A DNA stretch of 64,000 nt, from contig JAFFJZ010000004.1 of assembly GCA_018340375.1 (NCBI GenBank), positions 22,356,001 to 22,420,000 of the forward strand, read 5' to 3'. Of this stretch, positions 1 through 11,774 are shown one piece after another. The notes under the pieces are model-generated. The model was not told the DNA's origin, did no database searches, and saw nothing but the letters and a program-made list of their open reading frames with translations. This DNA comes from Gonatopus flavifemur (taxonomy: Eukaryota > Arthropoda > Insecta > Hymenoptera > Dryinidae). The position numbers and the translations under genes are program-made. Position 1 is the first letter of the stretch, and each line of letters begins with the position of its first letter.

Positions 1-1265
1 AGACGGACGGTTAAAACGAAAGAACACGTAACTCGGTGGATACAACGATAAAAGAAAAATATCAAGTAACGGTTGAAATGCCGATTAAACCTATCTCTCT
101 ATTCTCGCAATTTTCTTTCCATGAAAATCACTCAATCACCAGGGAACAGGATTGGTAACGGACGGATACCGTCCAGTACACTTATTAAATCGATCGATCA
201 TTGGTCACCGGCGAGAACAATTTCGACTCGTAAGAACTCGCCAATGTGTAAAGCTTTCGTTTATTTGTGCGTCAAGAAACGGGTGATAAATCACCTGGTT
301 CGGAGCCTTTCAATTACTCAACCGAGGAGGAACGTTCTGAGACTTTGAAAGGTTTTTCTTTTCGTGAGAGATTAAAATTCGTATCTCAAATCATTTATCC
401 TCCGATCGTCTGTCCAGAATTTTTCCCCCAATTCAATGAAATCACAGAGGGAGAGAGCTCAATGTAGCTGTTTTTATTATCATTTTTCAATTTCCTCTCC
501 GTGGTTCGAGTTTGATTTTTCTAGATATTATTTTCCATTTCGAATAGACCTGGATTTTTCTTGATCTACTTTTGTTTATGCCTTCGTGAGACACGCAATG
601 GTAAATCGTGTATCGCTTGCTGCGTAATATTATCCTCCTGGCTCTCATTATGAATATCGAGTAACAACGATAAAAGATCAATAACAAACGCATACAACGT
701 TTCAAGTCGCCCCGATCCGTCATGATCTCGATTAGAAAATAAAAACGCAGGATTACTTTGGCGTTAGCTCTCTGTACGCGTAGCTTTAGACCAGAGCGTC
801 TATCAATGCCTAGTGCAGAACTATAACCGTGTGTGTATCTGTGTGTATAAGATAACAGCACGCCCGCAATAGTCGTTACACAAGCTCTTCGCGAGTGTAT
901 ACGTGTATGTTACGCTTACGTGGTAACAAGAAAAGCCACGTGTTAAATCAGGATTAAAACCGGGTAGGGTAGAAAAGAGATATAGAGGCGAGTACAAGCC
1001 TCGCTGGTGACCGAGATTTAAATAAATTTAAATCTTTCCCGAAGGTTCATAAATCCGGATGAATTCCTGAAGCTCTTGGCGAAGTACCGTGATATTCAAC
1101 TTGGATCGATTGGTTTTTAATAACAGAAACTGAATCCGGTGATCGGTTCATGGATTTCTTCACGTGTTACTCCCTCCTGGTCGGTTTGGTTTACGAATTT
1201 CGAATTATATGTATACGAGGGGAAGAATGGAACAACTGCACTGTTTTTGTTCTACTAATAATTGA
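1..1265. other. Single-copy AT-rich DNA, no gene seen
   Basis: No open frame here has recognisable protein character on either strand, and no inverted repeat or tandem array is visible. A short GT-rich run (gtgtgtatctgtgtgtat) lies near 830-848. It is probably intronic or intergenic. Confidence 0.5.
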
Positions 1266-1848
1266 CCCGTGAAAAAAATGTCTACGCTTGATCAGGTCTC
1301 AATTTTGTACCCGCAAGATGTGGACTAATCATGCCCAATTACGCCCAGTCACGCTTGATTATGCTCCATTAAACATGAGAAATTCATACATGATCAATAT
1401 GTTTTTGGTAAGGAATGAAACTATGATAATGTTATCGAATACTAATTTATTGTTAATTATTTCTGCTTATTGTGCTTATGCCGCTCCCATTTTCTTGTTC
1501 TCAGTTCTTAGGCGTGATCATGAGGGATCAGGTGTACGCGCCTGCGTTTGGGGCCTGATCATGGACATTTTTTGGCAAAATTTCTCGTACTCAACACTTG
1601 TACGTGGTTAGGCCTGAATACGCCTGATTATTCATTTTCTCACCTCAGCCGTAACTAAAAAGGGTTCAATCTTGTACCCACGTGGAAACCCATGATCAAG
1701 CTTCACCGCGTACGATCATGCCAGATGGACTATTCTCGCCCTTGATCATGCAAACCGTACCAAATGAGTCTGTATTGATTTTTTTATCACGAATGCACAT
1801 GCTTCATCATGTCGAATCGGCCCCGAACGCATTCACGTACCGTAAAAT

Positions 1849-2732
1849 GGGGTTACTTTGATCAATTTCAAAATTTACAACACTTTAAAAGTCAAACTAC
1901 TACTTGAGATGGAATTTCACCGAATTAGTATCATAATCGGTTTTTATAATACTGTCAATATGCTTCATTAGAAAAAATTCGGTTAGTTAGTTTGGATTCG
2001 AATAATTGAAAACCCTATGATCAAAGTTACCCGTCAAGTGGGGTTATTTTGATCGCTTATATTAAATGAATAATACTGATCAAGAAACATTCAAGAAGGA
2101 TAAACTTTCGCGAGAATAATGAAATAACGTGAGTATTTCCGTTAAATCTTTCCAATAAACATAATGTTTAAAAGTTGTCAAGAAATGCAGCATACAGCGT
2201 TTCTCGGATATCCATTAGATATTTTTTAGACAATGATCTGAAAGATATTTATCAGGTCATTGAAATGACTCCTTATGCAACATTTTCCATCAAGTTTTAG
2301 ACGCTGTGTTTGTTGGGTTTATTTACATTATTGTAAATAAAACAAAATCTTACTGGAATCACATAAACTCGGATCGTTTGATATGAAAACTGGAGTAAAA
2401 TTTCACATATGGGTATCAAATATCAATGCGAAACTGAAATCCTGTATGATCTGTGTCATGTAATGCAATTGAATGTCAAAAAACTCTCTTCATAGAGCAT
2501 CTGAATTTCTCTTTCTGCGTTGATTAAGTTTTCTTCGCCCTTTGTTTGTTATTTTCTGCAGAAGTTGGAACATTTTCATCATTTTGGTTCCCTAACTCAA
2601 ACACTGTTACACTCGCTCTCCCAGAGCAACATTTGATCCGGTTCTTCCTCTCATTATCACCCTATGTGGTTGATCAAAATCACACCACACCGTTGATCAA
2701 AGTTACCCCATATACCTGATCAAAGTAACCCC
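1849..2732. mobile_element. Nested foldback element with GGGGTTACTTTGATCA ends
   Basis: The left end reads GGGGTTACTTTGATCA and the right end is its complement TGATCAAAGTAACCCC. The same word recurs internally (for example atcaaagttaccc near 2025 and ggggttattttgatcg near 2040, and near 2665-2725). The element is 884 bp and has no coding capacity. It lies inside the larger 1266-4168 element. Confidence 0.65.
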
Positions 2733-3470
2733 GTACACAAAATCTTTTAACCCCGAGTACTCACTGGGGAGTACAAATTTGAGTTTTGATTCATAGTATC
2801 TTCAAAGAATTGATCAATCGCGTATTGCAATCCTAGATTCGTTGGAATTTAGGGGATGAAATTAGTGATAAAGTTTTCCGATATTATGAATTCAATAAAA
2901 AAATTACACTCACGTCTTTACTATTTTTCTCACATTCATTTGCGATACAGATTGTTACATTGCTAACAGAATTACTGAGGGGTCTTCTGTGTTGCTGACC
3001 AGTGGGGAAAAAATTAAAAATTGAATCCCATCTGCGCTTAAAATATTGTCTCATACACAGAAAAAAAAACATTCTTGATACAAGACAAACGCCTAAGCAC
3101 GCGCGATCATGCTTGAAAACTGGAAACTAGAAAATGAAAACTGTGGAGCCTTCCGAAGTAGCTGATCTGATCACCTCTCAACCAATCAAAGGTGATCTGG
3201 TTATGACCAGATGATCAGGTCAGACTCCTGTATAAGCATAATGAGTAGAAATGATTGACAATACATCAGTCTTTTAATGAATTGGGAGAAGGATGATGAA
3301 AGGAACTTTTCTTTTTGTCAAGTTATAAAACTTATTCATTCTGTATGAATTTTTCATTCATAATAGAGTATAATCAAGCATGATTAGGCGTAATTGAGCA
3401 GGATTAGTCCTGATTATGTGGGTACAAAATTGAGGCCTGATCACGCCTGATGAATAAGACCTGATCAGTA

Positions 3471-3845
3471 GGGTGGTTCTTATTTCACTCAAAACAGTTT
3501 GTTTTAGTTTGTTTTCATTTTCTGTGGTTAACAAAAAGTTTTTTTTGTACCGGGCACCCTCTAATTTTGTTCTACATTATGAAGAAGTCCTACAATATTT
3601 TTCACATAATTTTCAATAGAGATTCAGGGCTTGCTACCGACGTTTGAAATAGGAATCAAAAATGCCTATTGAAAACGTCGGTAGCGACCCCTAAATCTTT
3701 TTTGAAAATTATGTGAAAAATATTGTAGGACTTCTTCATAATGTAGAACAAAATTACAGGGTGCCCCATACAAGCACTTTTTTGTTGACAACAGAAAATG
3801 AAAACAAACTGAAAGAAACTTTTTTGAGTCAAATAAGAACCATCC
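3471..3845. mobile_element. 375-bp near-perfect palindromic MITE, TA target duplication
   Basis: Two arms of about 180 bp are inverted copies around a centre near 3657. The termini are GGGTGGTTCTTATTT and the mismatched complement AAATAAGAACCATCC. TA flanks both sides (3469-3470 and 3846-3847), as expected for a Tc1/mariner-mobilised MITE. The central arms around ACCGACGTTT / AAACGTCGGT are nearly identical, which suggests a young copy. It is nested in the GATCA element. Confidence 0.8.
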
Positions 3846-4168
3846 TACTGATCAGGCATGAGCAGGCGTGGATGATTTTTTGACGGGGAGTCATTTTGTA
3901 TGAATATTCCTCAGTTCGAGAGATTTTTCATGATCACGAGCGAGAATGGTTTGTCAATCATGATCACTGGTGATTAAGCTTGATCACGGGTTTCCACGTG
4001 GGTACAAAATTGAAGCCTTTAAAGGGATGACAAAGCTCAAAAATGAACGACCAGGTGTAATCAGGCTCGCTCACGTGCAATCAGTATTGAACACGAATAA
4101 TTTTGCCGAAAAATGTCCATGATCAGGCCTGAACACGCATGATCAGACCTAAACGAGTTTTTCACGGG

Positions 4169-7100
4169 AAAACATAATGTTTCGAGAAGCGCAAATTCTG
4201 TTTATCCTCGTGATGTGGTTACTCGATCGAAATCCGTTATGAGAAATGAGAAATCTTTGTTTTCCCCGACACATAAATGTGTATTTTGCACGAGAGGTAC
4301 CGCTTCCATGGAAACAAATCCATCTAGATATTTTATCAGATAGACATTGTCTTTCGTTACTTCAATGGCGATCCCACTAATGGAATCGTGAAAGAATAAA
4401 ATGCATGCAAAGGCTTTCGTATTAGGGATGAAAAATATGGACGGGAGAGTACAGCAAGGAGAGGGGAGATAAATAGATGGGAGATGTACATAAACAGAAA
4501 CCTCGTCTCTATACCTTTCGCGGTGAGGTGAAAAATAAAAGGTGCAAAAAATAGGGAGAGAGAAATTCCCTCTCGTTCATGTAGGGCGTAAACAAGCACG
4601 TAGGAGTGTGTATTTTTCACGTCACTCTCTCGTCTCTATCTCCCTCTCTCTTTCCTTCATTCCATCTTTTCGTGCGTTTGGTTTTTCCTTCTGACGAGAA
4701 AAAAGAGGAGGAGGAGGAGGAGGAGGAGGAGGAGAAGAAGGAGGTGATCAAAGCCAGCTGCTGCGTAAGAAGTAGCAGCTTCCAAGTAGGATTTTTCTTT
4801 CCTATTACAGCAACGAAACGAAACTGGCGGAACGCGACTTTGAATTTCTTTTTCGCGCTCTTTGAAAAGTGGAAATTGCGTCGCGGCGAGCGAATATCTG
4901 TACATTTTTTCCTTCCCTTGTACCGGTTTGCTTTGAAGTTACCCCAACCCCCACACAAGTTCTCTCCTTCGAGAAGCGAGGAGACCGATCAAGGCAAAGG
5001 TCTATCATCTTGTTTATTCGCCAAAATCATCATCTCGAATTTATATTTATAATTCCTTCCAACGGCACAAGAGAGATTCGCAATGTATAAATCGTTGGGC
5101 CGGGAAAATACATATCGATTCCAACAAAACCAACGAAACTAATGGATATTATTGAGTTCCATAAAAATAAACTCGAACCCGATTACACGGTACGGTCATA
5201 AATTGTTTTTATCTTGTCGATTTAACGTCCTGGATTATCGTGAAGCGCGAATAATTGCAACGATGTGGCTATGATTACGAACGTGAGGGAACAGATTTAA
5301 GTATCATATAAACGTAAGCGTATATCGCGTAAGCGCAAACGTTTGAGCATACGCGTGATTCATGGACAGCGGCGATAAACAAATGGACGGTAGCGGAGTG
5401 CTAATCCACATTGTTGGCAGTAAACCAGAACCGACCGTTAAAAGCTCTTCAAATGAACGAAGCCTCCTGCCTCTGCCTGCCTACCGTGCCTTCTCATCCC
5501 GTTCTGGATAAAAATTCGTGTCTGTTGTTTTGTATCTCATGCTGCTACTGCTACTGCTGTTTTTTTCTTTCTTCTCCTTCTTCTTCTTTTCCGAGTTGGT
5601 TCGTTCGCTCCAGGGTAAGATAATGAGAAGAGAATCATCATCGATGCCAGCCAAAATTAGATCACGTCTCATAGAAATTATCTTGTGTGGGGGATAATAA
5701 TGTAATTCGCTTGGATACCGCGAGAGCCCCGAGCGTCATCCCCCCCCGTCGTCTTCGTCGTCAACGAGAAACGAAAAGCATCACCGAGTTTATGTAACGT
5801 GTGTTAGCATACGAATGATATGTACATAAAACCGAAAGAGAATAGAAGAGGAGGAAGAGAAAATGATGCTGATATCCAAATTTCAAGTTTCGCTGCAACT
5901 CTGAACAAACGCGGGATTTCATGATTATGATTTACATAATGCACCAAGTCTATTCAGACGCTGTATTAAAGTTTCATATTTACCCTTTGGTTACTTCACT
6001 ATGTAAATGATACATCGGTACGATCGGTTTGTCTCGTTCCGTGAATACAACTCGTGGAACAACAATGCGACGTTGCCCCACTCGTCCTGCTGTTTTCAAT
6101 TTCCAAAATCTCATTTTCATCAATTTCGTACGAATTTCAATACAAGTTGAGTTGATTTTGCATGAATTAATTTCTGGGAAGAAAGTTAGAACAATTTCAG
6201 CTTCGAAACTTCCCTGAATCTATTTTTCTTAAGAAGTTTTCTTATAGTTGTTCCAAATTTGCCTCTTCTTCATTCAATTGATTAAATACACGATTTATCG
6301 CGTCTTAAATGTGAGAAACGATTAAGAACGATATCATTTTTCACGTTGCATTCCCTCAAATCACATGGAATCAACGGTTATCGAATCGACGAACCGACTC
6401 TTTCACGATTTTTCAAGGAAAGAGTCGGAGATATAAATAATATTGGAAATCTCTATGTGAGAGGGAATCGAACATATCTGATCGAATCGAGAGTGCTCTA
6501 TGATCTTCTTTTCCGCAAAAAGGTATTCCCTGTCGAGTTGGAACGCATTTCCTGCCACGGTAACAAAACGCACGACGAAGAGAAAACTGGATCTATCCGA
6601 GTCAATTTATATTTTCTTTTTTTTTTTACTTGAGAATATACTTTTTCTGTACATGAAATGTATTTATCATTTATGATCGTTTGGGGTTTATCAACCGGCT
6701 CAATAATGGCGAATCGTTGGACCATAACCGTCAATAATCGCACGTTAATGGCGCACATTAATGGCTCATCATGGAGAGAGCATGGTTGACTGCTGGATGA
6801 TAACGGGGGTCTCCAGTATACGGTAATGAGGGACAATTATTCCCACTCATTGATGAAATTTATGATGTTTAAACGTGCCCCATCAATGCCGGATTACTGG
6901 GTCATTCGCTAAATCGATGAATTTGAAATTTATTTTCAATGACCCACTCATCGAAGTTGCAACTGAAAAGGTGTTGAATTTTTCTTTATCCAAGAAAGAA
7001 TTTATTCTTCTCAAAGGTATTATTTTCAACTATCGATTGTTTAGCCGACTCAAAAACTCCATCTTCTTCCTCTCTCCTTCAGTTATTCGAACTATGTTTT

Positions 7101-7885
7101 ATGGTAAAGACAGGCATGTTCTATACAATATTCACGAACTTTGTGGTTTCTCTAAAGTGATTCTCGCCGACTTGTCGTTAGGGATTCTAGGTTTGATGCT
7201 TGAAAACGATCGATCGATCGACCGCTCGTAATTTCGAGAAATTTATACGATAGCAGTTCGGTGGCTAGAACTTTGGCTTCTCATCATCGTCGTCGTCGTC
7301 GTTGTTGTTGTTGAGCAGGTGGTACGCGTCTGTCTCGATCGATGCATATGTAATCAGATATTTATGTATTCCTGTTATATTAATTATCTTCATTAGCGAG
7401 ATTGGAAAATTTAGGGACATTCTGTACTCAATATGAGATTTCGGTTGAAAGGGTTGGACGACTCGATTCAACAACTTTGTGCGCACGTTTTATGTATCGT
7501 ACGCATACACGGTTTGAACTTTCGAATATTTTATAAAGATTCTTACGGCGTACGAGGTAGAAAGGCATATGCATATTCATGGAATATCTGAATGAAGCGA
7601 GAATACTGTTGTGAAACACGTATAGGGATTCGTAGGAAATATTTACAAGGTGTTCAATTAATTTGATGGGAATGCTTAATAAGATTGTACAATCGTTCCG
7701 TTCGATCATGATGAAAATTGATGAGAGGGAGAAATGTAACGCTATAGAATGAAATACCTTATTCAGTTAATTGAATTGATCGACTACGGTGAAGAAAGGA
7801 TGATTGGAAGGCAAGGGATTTGTTGAATTATTAAAACTGTGTTACGAACCTTTTTAATTTAATCTTTAAATCGTGATAGAAATCT
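4169..7885. other. Single-copy region with microsatellites, no gene
   Basis: No convincing coding exon. Long frames around 4606-5052 arise from purine-rich GAG and pyrimidine-rich TTC runs. Simple repeats include (GAG)n at 4705-4744, a TTC-rich tract at 5560-5592 and (CGT)n/(TTG)n at 7276-7313. A pyrimidine tract followed by CCAGGGTAAGA at 5607-5617 resembles splice signals but has no supported exon beside it. Confidence 0.45.
4705..4744. repeat. (GAG)n microsatellite
   Basis: About ten uninterrupted GAG units followed by GAAGAAGGAG. It explains the long Glu/Ser-rich frames on both strands here. Confidence 0.9.
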
Positions 7886-8008
7886 TCAAGGTGTTTGCTC
7901 TGACAGCAAAATTTGTTTGCTATTCTATATTTGATACTGAAAACTTGCTGGAGGAGCAAATATTTTTTGCTGCCGTAGCTAACAATAATGTCTTTTTCCT
8001 CCGTGTGA
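7886..8008. mobile_element. TTTGCTG/CAGCAAA word element, fragment
   Basis: About 120 bp carrying repeated ttgct...agcaaa palindromes (gtttgctctgacagcaaaa, cttgctggaggagcaaat, ttttgctgccgtagct) and ending tttttcctccgtg. That end matches the CACGGAGAAAAA-type terminus of related copies at 14604-14928, 23731-23965 and 60053-60297. Confidence 0.6.
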
Positions 8009-8668
8009 GGAGCTGAGATCTTGCAAATAGTCTCGCAAAATTATTGAAAAATTTTGTGATTTTGACCCAAAATCAAAGAATTGGATTCCTGATTGGAAAA
8101 GAGAAATATACATATTTCATCCGAAATCGAACTTGAATCTTTGTGATTCAAGATCCGACTCTCTTGTCGCACATTTATGATACTGTACACAGTTGGGAAT
8201 TTTCTGTAAATCTGTTAGAAAATCCGTGTGTCATGAATTTTCTGTTAAATATTCAACACAAACATGTGTAACTTCCACAGACGCTCCTTCTGTTATCAGG
8301 TCTCAACTGATTTATAATGTAAAATCCTTCAAACAAGTGGAGAAACTTATTCAACTCAAAATTGAACATGAAAATTGTGTTATTCTCAATTACCAAGGGA
8401 AGATCGCCAGTGGTGGGTGCTACTTTTTGATGAAAGATCCATATACGCGTAACTTTGGTATTCGTCATTCATTTTGGTTTCGGCTCCCATTCTAATGGGG
8501 CTTAGTTTTCTAGATATGCATCTCGGAAGATCGAGTGCGAGTTGATATACGCAAAGAAAGTACCCCCATCCAAGTGATAGAGCTTCAACATCTGGTCTCG
8601 ACGATCCGTGTTCAATTTTCATTGTAGACTATTTTTTTCAACGTATTCTTATGCATTGTTTCAACATA
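8009..8668. other. No gene; AT-rich flank of the Tc1 element
   Basis: No coding signal. The stretch contains loosely repeated words such as gtgtcatgaat, ttctgttaaat and caacacaaac. Similar words lie beyond the right end of the Tc1 element near 11500-11600, so Tc1 may have landed in an older repeat. Confidence 0.35.
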
Positions 8669-8864
8669 CAGAGGTGTGAAAATTATTAGAATAATTGTGG
8701 CTTTTCAATGTTTTGAGATTTTACTCTTGATCAAAAGTGATACTTCATGATGTATATTTTTCCATTTACTGATACAATTGATACTTCGTCTTTTGAGAAT
8801 AATTTGGTGTCTATAATGTTCGTAGTCCAGTGGTTCCAGTGCATTCGGACTGAGTTTTATAGAA

Positions 8865-9798
8865 ACATCCCATATAAAAATTTTTAGGTTTCACCAATGC
8901 TGACAATAGAATATAGCTTGGCGCAATGTTGACAGGCGAGGCTTGGCAATCTATGAATATTTAATGTTGATTAACAACAAATAAAATGTTGCGCCGATAT
9001 CGGTGTTCAACGAATTTCGGTTGTCAGCCTACCATTGATCCACAATTCCGCCAGGCTTGGCGCTTGCTAGGCTCATCCTTGGCCCAACATTGACTGAACG
9101 ATAGATTCTATTGAAAATTAGGATCATTTGAAACGTGGTCGAATATTGCCACAACGATTGATCTAGTCTGGGTAAAAATGAGTTTTCAATGTAGCGCCGA
9201 TCATTGGTAATAACAGGGCTCAATATTGGCATGCTCCTTAATTTCAACATTTGATGGCTGAATTGCTAACTACAAGTTACTGATCAAGTGTTTCTCGCAA
9301 GTAGGGAGAGATGTGTACGAGGAATATATAAGACTCAAATAATTCTCTGGAAGAACAGTCAATCATTCTTTGTTACAGGTTACACCAGAGGGCTCCTACT
9401 GCTGATCCATACTGTGTATACTTCTCATGACAAACTTTGACGACAAAAAACACCGAGTTGTTTACAGATAAATAAGGAAAACATAATAAGATCCCAAATA
9501 ACATATATTGGAAATTGTGAAATGCGCATACTTTTTACATATTTTGGGGTTGATTATTTTTTAAAGTTTTATCATCGGCGCAACATTGATAAACAAATTT
9601 TTCTATTGTTTGCCAATGATGGTCTATTTCATGGCCACTTCTGCACCAATGATGGGGCTACATTGGAAAAACACATTGATAAATCATAAAATGATGTTAT
9701 CATTTCAGTGTTGCGCCATGCTTGGTTGCCAAGCCTCGGCCATACTTTATCTACATTGCGCCATGCTAGCGCCAATGGTAAATTTCTGCATGGGATGT
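8865..9798. mobile_element. Nested foldback element built on TTGGCGCAATGTTG
   Basis: Ends ACATCCCAT (8865) and ATGGGATGT (ending 9798) are inverted. Subterminal blocks pair too: GGCGAGGCTTGGCAA on the left with TTGCCAAGCCTCGGCC on the right. The words TTGGCGCAATGTTG, TGTTGCGCC and CATTGGCGC recur in both orientations throughout. There is no coding capacity. It sits in the 5' untranslated part of the Tc1 element, between the left repeat and the transposase start. No clear target duplication. Confidence 0.65.
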
Positions 9799-10019
9799 CA
9801 CGTTGCCATCACTGCATAGTAAAATCAGCTGATTAACGAACGATTTGCAAAGTGAGGTCATATTATCTTTCGATGATCTATCAGTATTTTATGATGTTAC
9901 AAGGTATCAGAGAACTTTCTGTGTAGTTTATACCATTCTCCCGTGAGTTTTTATAACTTTTGAAATAAATATTGTACTGTACAGAAATTCGTAAGTGTCT
10001 TACTTTGAATCGATAAACA

Positions 10020-11210
10020 ATGGGAAAGACAAGTGATCTTTCCCCTAAATCGGTGGCTTTGGTTAAGTGTCTTTTGCAAGAAAAACGATATACCCAAGGA
10101 GAAATAGCTAATAGATTGAAAATTTCACAATCATCTGTGAGTAGATTGAAGAAGTCTGCAGACTCTGGCTCTGAGTATGCTTCTTCTCGTGTTGGAAAAT
10201 GTGGTCGAAATAGTAAATTCAGCTCAAGAACAGAGAGGAAACTGATTCAAATTGCTCAGAAAAATAGAAGAGCTACCAGTAGAGACTTGAAAACAAGTAT
10301 GGAGTGAATGTGAGTGATTCCTGTATACGTCGAAAATTGATCGCTGCTGGACTCACTGCACACCGTCCTCGAAAGAAGGCTAAAATTACGCCTGCTATGG
10401 CAAAGAAAAAGCTTCTTTGGGCAAAAGAAGTTCAAGCACAATTCGGAAATGACTAGAGCAAGGTAATAAGCACCGTTCTTTGTAATTACTCAGTAAATTT
10501 AAATTTTTACCCATGCAAAAAGTATCGCAAAATATTCATTAGAATTTTCACAGCACTGATGCCTTATTAAATTGGTTTTTGTAAGCCACATTATGGCTCA
10601 TACAGTATTGAAATATATTTGTATCGCATAGGTTTGTTTTTCTGATGAATCTATGTTTGCAATATCGGAAGAAAGCAGTCAGCATGTAAGAAGACATCCT
10701 GATGAAGAATTCTCGCCGCGATGCATAGCACAAACGGTAAAACATCCTACTCGGGTAATGGTGTGGAGTGTCATGTCAATTCGAGGTACAGGACGTTCAT
10801 ACATCGTGGAGGGCATGATGAACCAGCATCAGTACAAGAAAGTCCTTATGGATAGCTTATTACCACAATTGAAAGACTGGTTCCCAAATGATGACTTTGT
10901 ATTCATGCATGATGGTGCACCGTGCCATGAAGCAAAATCTATTAAAAATTTTTTAGATGAAAAAAACATAAGAACCTCGCCATGGCCTGGAAACAGCCCA
11001 GATATGAACCCCATAGAGAATCTTTGGTCAATTGTGAAGAGAAAACTTAAGAAAATTAACATAACAACTAAGGAAGGTCTTATATCGAAACTTACTGAAA
11101 TTTGGCACAATGATGATGAAATTAAAAACTCGTGTCAGAAACTTGTGGAAAGTATGCCAAAACGCATTGAATCTCTCATGAAGAACAAGGGAATGCATAC
11201 GAAATACTGA
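10020..11210 (+). pseudogene. Tc1-family transposase, with one intron, one frameshift and one nonsense codon
   Basis: This enzyme cuts and pastes the surrounding Tc1-like element. The ATG at 10020 opens a paired helix-turn-helix region (RYTQGEIANRLKISQSSVSR is typical of the DNA-binding domain). A one-base deletion near 10297 shifts the frame; the next frame continues with VSDSCIRRKLIAAGLTAHRP. A TAG at 10454-10456 stands where Tc1 proteins usually have Trp. A GT...AG interval (10463-10631) interrupts the gene and, if removed, joins AGC AAG to GTT TGT TTT in frame, giving SKVCFSDES. The catalytic triad is then complete: Asp153 (FSDES), Asp242 (HDGAPCH) and Glu277 (SPDMNPIENLW), with 34 residues between the last two (DD34E). 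Corrected length is about 340 residues, the normal family size. This copy cannot make active enzyme unless the lesions are bypassed. Confidence 0.85.
10463..10631 (+). other. Probable spliceosomal intron in the Tc1 transposase
   Basis: 169 bp beginning GTAATA and ending CGCATAG. It is AT-rich with no similarity to transposase. The coding sequence resumes in phase 0 exactly at the AG: AGC AAG, then GTT TGT TTT TCT GAT GAA. Removing it restores conserved spacing before the first catalytic Asp. An AT-rich insertion that mimics an intron is possible but would rarely give exact GT-AG ends and frame. Confidence 0.7.
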
Positions 11211-11305
11211 ATGTGTAATTCTTTTTAAACCAAACGAATATTCCATGTGAATTGCACGTTTTTTTGTTTCAATCTACAATTATTCTAATAATTTTCACAC
11301 CTCTG

Positions 11306-11774
11306 TGAACAAAAGTGCGATTTTCACATTTAATTGACGTAAAAAAAATCCATAAATCACACTCTTCAACTGGTAATTCAGTACTTATTTTGAATGCCAT
11401 TTGACAGTACTTATGCGTTGGATTTACACGATCAGAAATTCCAATAAGAACTCAATTAGTATCCTTTTGTGTCATATTATTTACATCAAGGATATGGTAT
11501 TAGCTAACACAAACACATTATATTGAATCGGCACAAAAATTTGTGTGGACCGTTTGGGATATGTGAAATGTGTTGAATTTAACACAAAATTTCAAACTGC
11601 GTATGAATGTAGCAGACCTTTGAAATTTATATGAACTTGACTTGATTGAAAATGATTTATAGATGAAATAATAATCTCAAAATAATTACTCTTCACCAAC
11701 CAATAAATCTTCTATACGATGTAAAAAATATTGTTACTGGAATTGTGTTGACAGTAAACATTAAATCTTTATTA
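11306..11774. other. No gene; AT-rich spacer between transposons
   Basis: No open frame of note. Between 11510 and 11600 there are clustered palindromic words such as gtgttgaatttaacacaaaa and gcacaaaaatttgtgtgg. They may be a remnant of a word-repeat element. Confidence 0.35.

Larger units (their letters stand above)
1266..4168. mobile_element. Foldback element built on a GATCA word (2.9 kb, with nested elements)
   Basis: The ends are inverted copies of CCCGTGAAAAA (1266) and its complement TTTTTCACGGG (ending 4168). The outer arms, about 1400-1745 and 3930-4160, are inverted copies of each other; both contain, in opposite orientation, the blocks TACCCACGTGGAAACCC and ggcctgatcatggacattt. 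Variants of TGATCA, CCTGATCATG and GGCCTGATCA recur dozens of times across the arms in both orientations. No transposase is encoded, so the element is non-autonomous. It hosts two further insertions (1849-2732 and 3471-3845). No target duplication is evident at the outer ends. Superfamily unknown. Confidence 0.7.
8669..11305 (+). mobile_element. Tc1-like DNA transposon (DD34E), 2.6 kb with a nested insert
   Basis: Identical 30-bp terminal inverted repeats lie at 8669-8698 and 11276-11305; the outer end reads CAGAGGTGTGAAAATTATTA. TA precedes the left end (8667-8668). The right flank is TG, probably a decayed TA. The interior encodes a Tc1-family transposase from 10020 to 11210. The unusual length comes from a 934-bp nested element at 8865-9798; without it the transposon would be about 1.7 kb, normal for Tc1-like elements. 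Confidence 0.9.

Noticed and set aside
4606..5052. Overlapping long frames on both strands with Glu- or Ser-rich runs
   Set aside because: They arise from the (GAG)n microsatellite; residues outside the run have no protein character, and frames overlap on both strands.
5560..5617. Pyrimidine tract then CCAGGGTAAGA as acceptor-donor fusion
   Set aside because: The tract is separated from the AG by a purine-containing stretch, and an extra G sits between AG and GTAAGA; more likely simple-repeat coincidence.
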